A stretch of DNA of 39,497 nucleotides, taken from Actinomycetes bacterium (GTDB lineage: Bacteria > Actinomycetota > Actinomycetes > Actinomycetales > Dermatophilaceae). The position numbers were made by a program, and so were the translations under genes. Each line of letters opens with the position of its first letter. Position 1 is the stretch's first letter. The stretch spans positions 1 through 39,497 of the forward strand of contig JAKOPT010000132.1 of assembly GCA_029778715.1 (NCBI GenBank), in the 5' to 3' direction. The notes beneath the pieces are model-generated. The model was not told where the DNA came from and did no database searches. It saw only the letters and a list, made by a program, of their open reading frames with translations. Positions 39,201 through 39,497 of this stretch are shown here, in pieces.

Positions 39201-39497
39201 CGGGTCGCTGCCCATCGTCGGCGTCAACACCTTCCTCAACCCCGCCGGGGTGGCGCAGACCGGCCCGGTGGAGTTGGCCCGTGCGTCCGAGGCCGAGAAG
39301 GAGTCGCAGCTGGCGCGGGTGCGGGCCTTCCGGGAGGCGCATCGCGAGGAGTCCGAGGCGGCGCTGGCGCGCTTGCGCGAGGCGGCGACCTCGGGCGAGA
39401 ACGTGTTCGCGGTCCTCATGGACGCCGCCCGGGTCTGCACCCTGGGTCAGGTCACCGAGGCGTTCTTCGAGGTGGGCGGGCAGTACCGCCGCAACGT
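36274..39497 (+). CDS. icmF: fused isobutyryl-CoA mutase (cut by the right edge)
   Basis: IcmF interconverts isobutyryl-CoA and n-butyryl-CoA (some forms pivalyl/isovaleryl-CoA) with adenosylcobalamin, and carries its own G-protein chaperone. The 1074 residues visible contain the B12-binding domain (1 to about 140) with the lower-ligand His25 in FDGHDAS. A MeaB-like GTPase follows with P-loop GTGGSGKS at 201-208, the [19 protein letters not shown] segment and NKFE. The C-terminal mutase barrel starts around 540 ([27 protein letters not shown], then [12 protein letters not shown] and [14 protein letters not shown]). GAGGAG lies six bases before the ATG. Only the last few residues should be missing. 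A palindromic operator candidate precedes the gene. A plausible role is routing branched acyl-CoA from valine or fatty acids. Confidence 0.96.
   Translation, partial: [1074 protein letters not shown]

Noticed and set aside
36268..39342. 1024-residue open frame antisense to icmF
   Set aside because: IcmF is unmistakable on the plus strand; the antisense frame is an artefact of high GC at third codon positions.
1..39497. tRNA genes, integrase, transposase or phage genes marking an island boundary
   Set aside because: I looked in every intergenic region and found none.

Overview
The window is very GC-rich (roughly 70%), densely coded and uses GTG as well as ATG starts. Together with ribosomal protein S9 carrying a long acidic N-terminal extension, tandem PucR regulators, a sortase substrate with an LAYTG signal and a fused isobutyryl-CoA mutase, this points to an actinobacterium. 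A Micrococcales relative (Dermatophilaceae/Intrasporangiaceae-like) is my inference. No tRNA, rRNA, CRISPR array, insertion sequence or phage gene is visible.

Layout. 1-6.9 kb: a YjbR-like protein, a large secreted GH13 amylase-type enzyme with three X25-like modules, an MFS transporter, truA, a small DUF4298-like protein and a VapBC toxin-antitoxin pair with an inverted repeat across the antitoxin start codon. 7.3-8.2 kb: exodeoxyribonuclease III. 8.3-21.5 kb: a catabolic block of nine genes. Reading leftwards, one operon encodes a GabT-type aminotransferase, a ketoglutarate-semialdehyde-type aldehyde dehydrogenase, a family III CoA-transferase and glutaryl-CoA dehydrogenase. Two tandem PucR regulators diverge from it. 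Behind them, a second leftward operon encodes a GABA-permease-like transporter with an extra cytosolic domain, a NylB-like serine hydrolase and an unassigned ATP-grasp enzyme. The simplest combined reading is uptake and hydrolysis of an amide or oligomer of an omega-amino acid, then 5-aminovalerate -> glutarate semialdehyde -> glutarate -> glutaryl-CoA -> crotonyl-CoA. The role of the ATP-grasp enzyme is open.

21.6-23.5 kb: an MFS transporter and an ArsR-type regulator with a readable promoter and two dyads. 23.7-26.2 kb: rplM, rpsI and glmM, with tandem strong hairpins after rpsI. In many actinobacteria truA lies close to rplM; here about 17.8 kb of accessory genes separates them. 26.2-30.3 kb: galactokinase fused in frame to a UTP-glucose-1-phosphate uridylyltransferase, convergent with a GH1 beta-glycosidase. 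30.4-34.5 kb: a glycine-rich, Ig-like, sortase-anchored surface protein, a frameshifted family 4 glycosyltransferase and aroQ. 34.5-39.5 kb: a Uma2-family protein, a proline/threonine-rich membrane protein and icmF, which runs off the right edge, preceded by a perfect 18-bp palindrome.

Two signals cut across genes. A palindromic hairpin with arms containing CGATTCGAGGTAA occurs three times and in two copies supplies stop codons to adjoining genes. The word GGCATAC/GTATGCC occurs about 60 times, in several reading frames and in intergenic DNA, far above a composition-based expectation of about 4.
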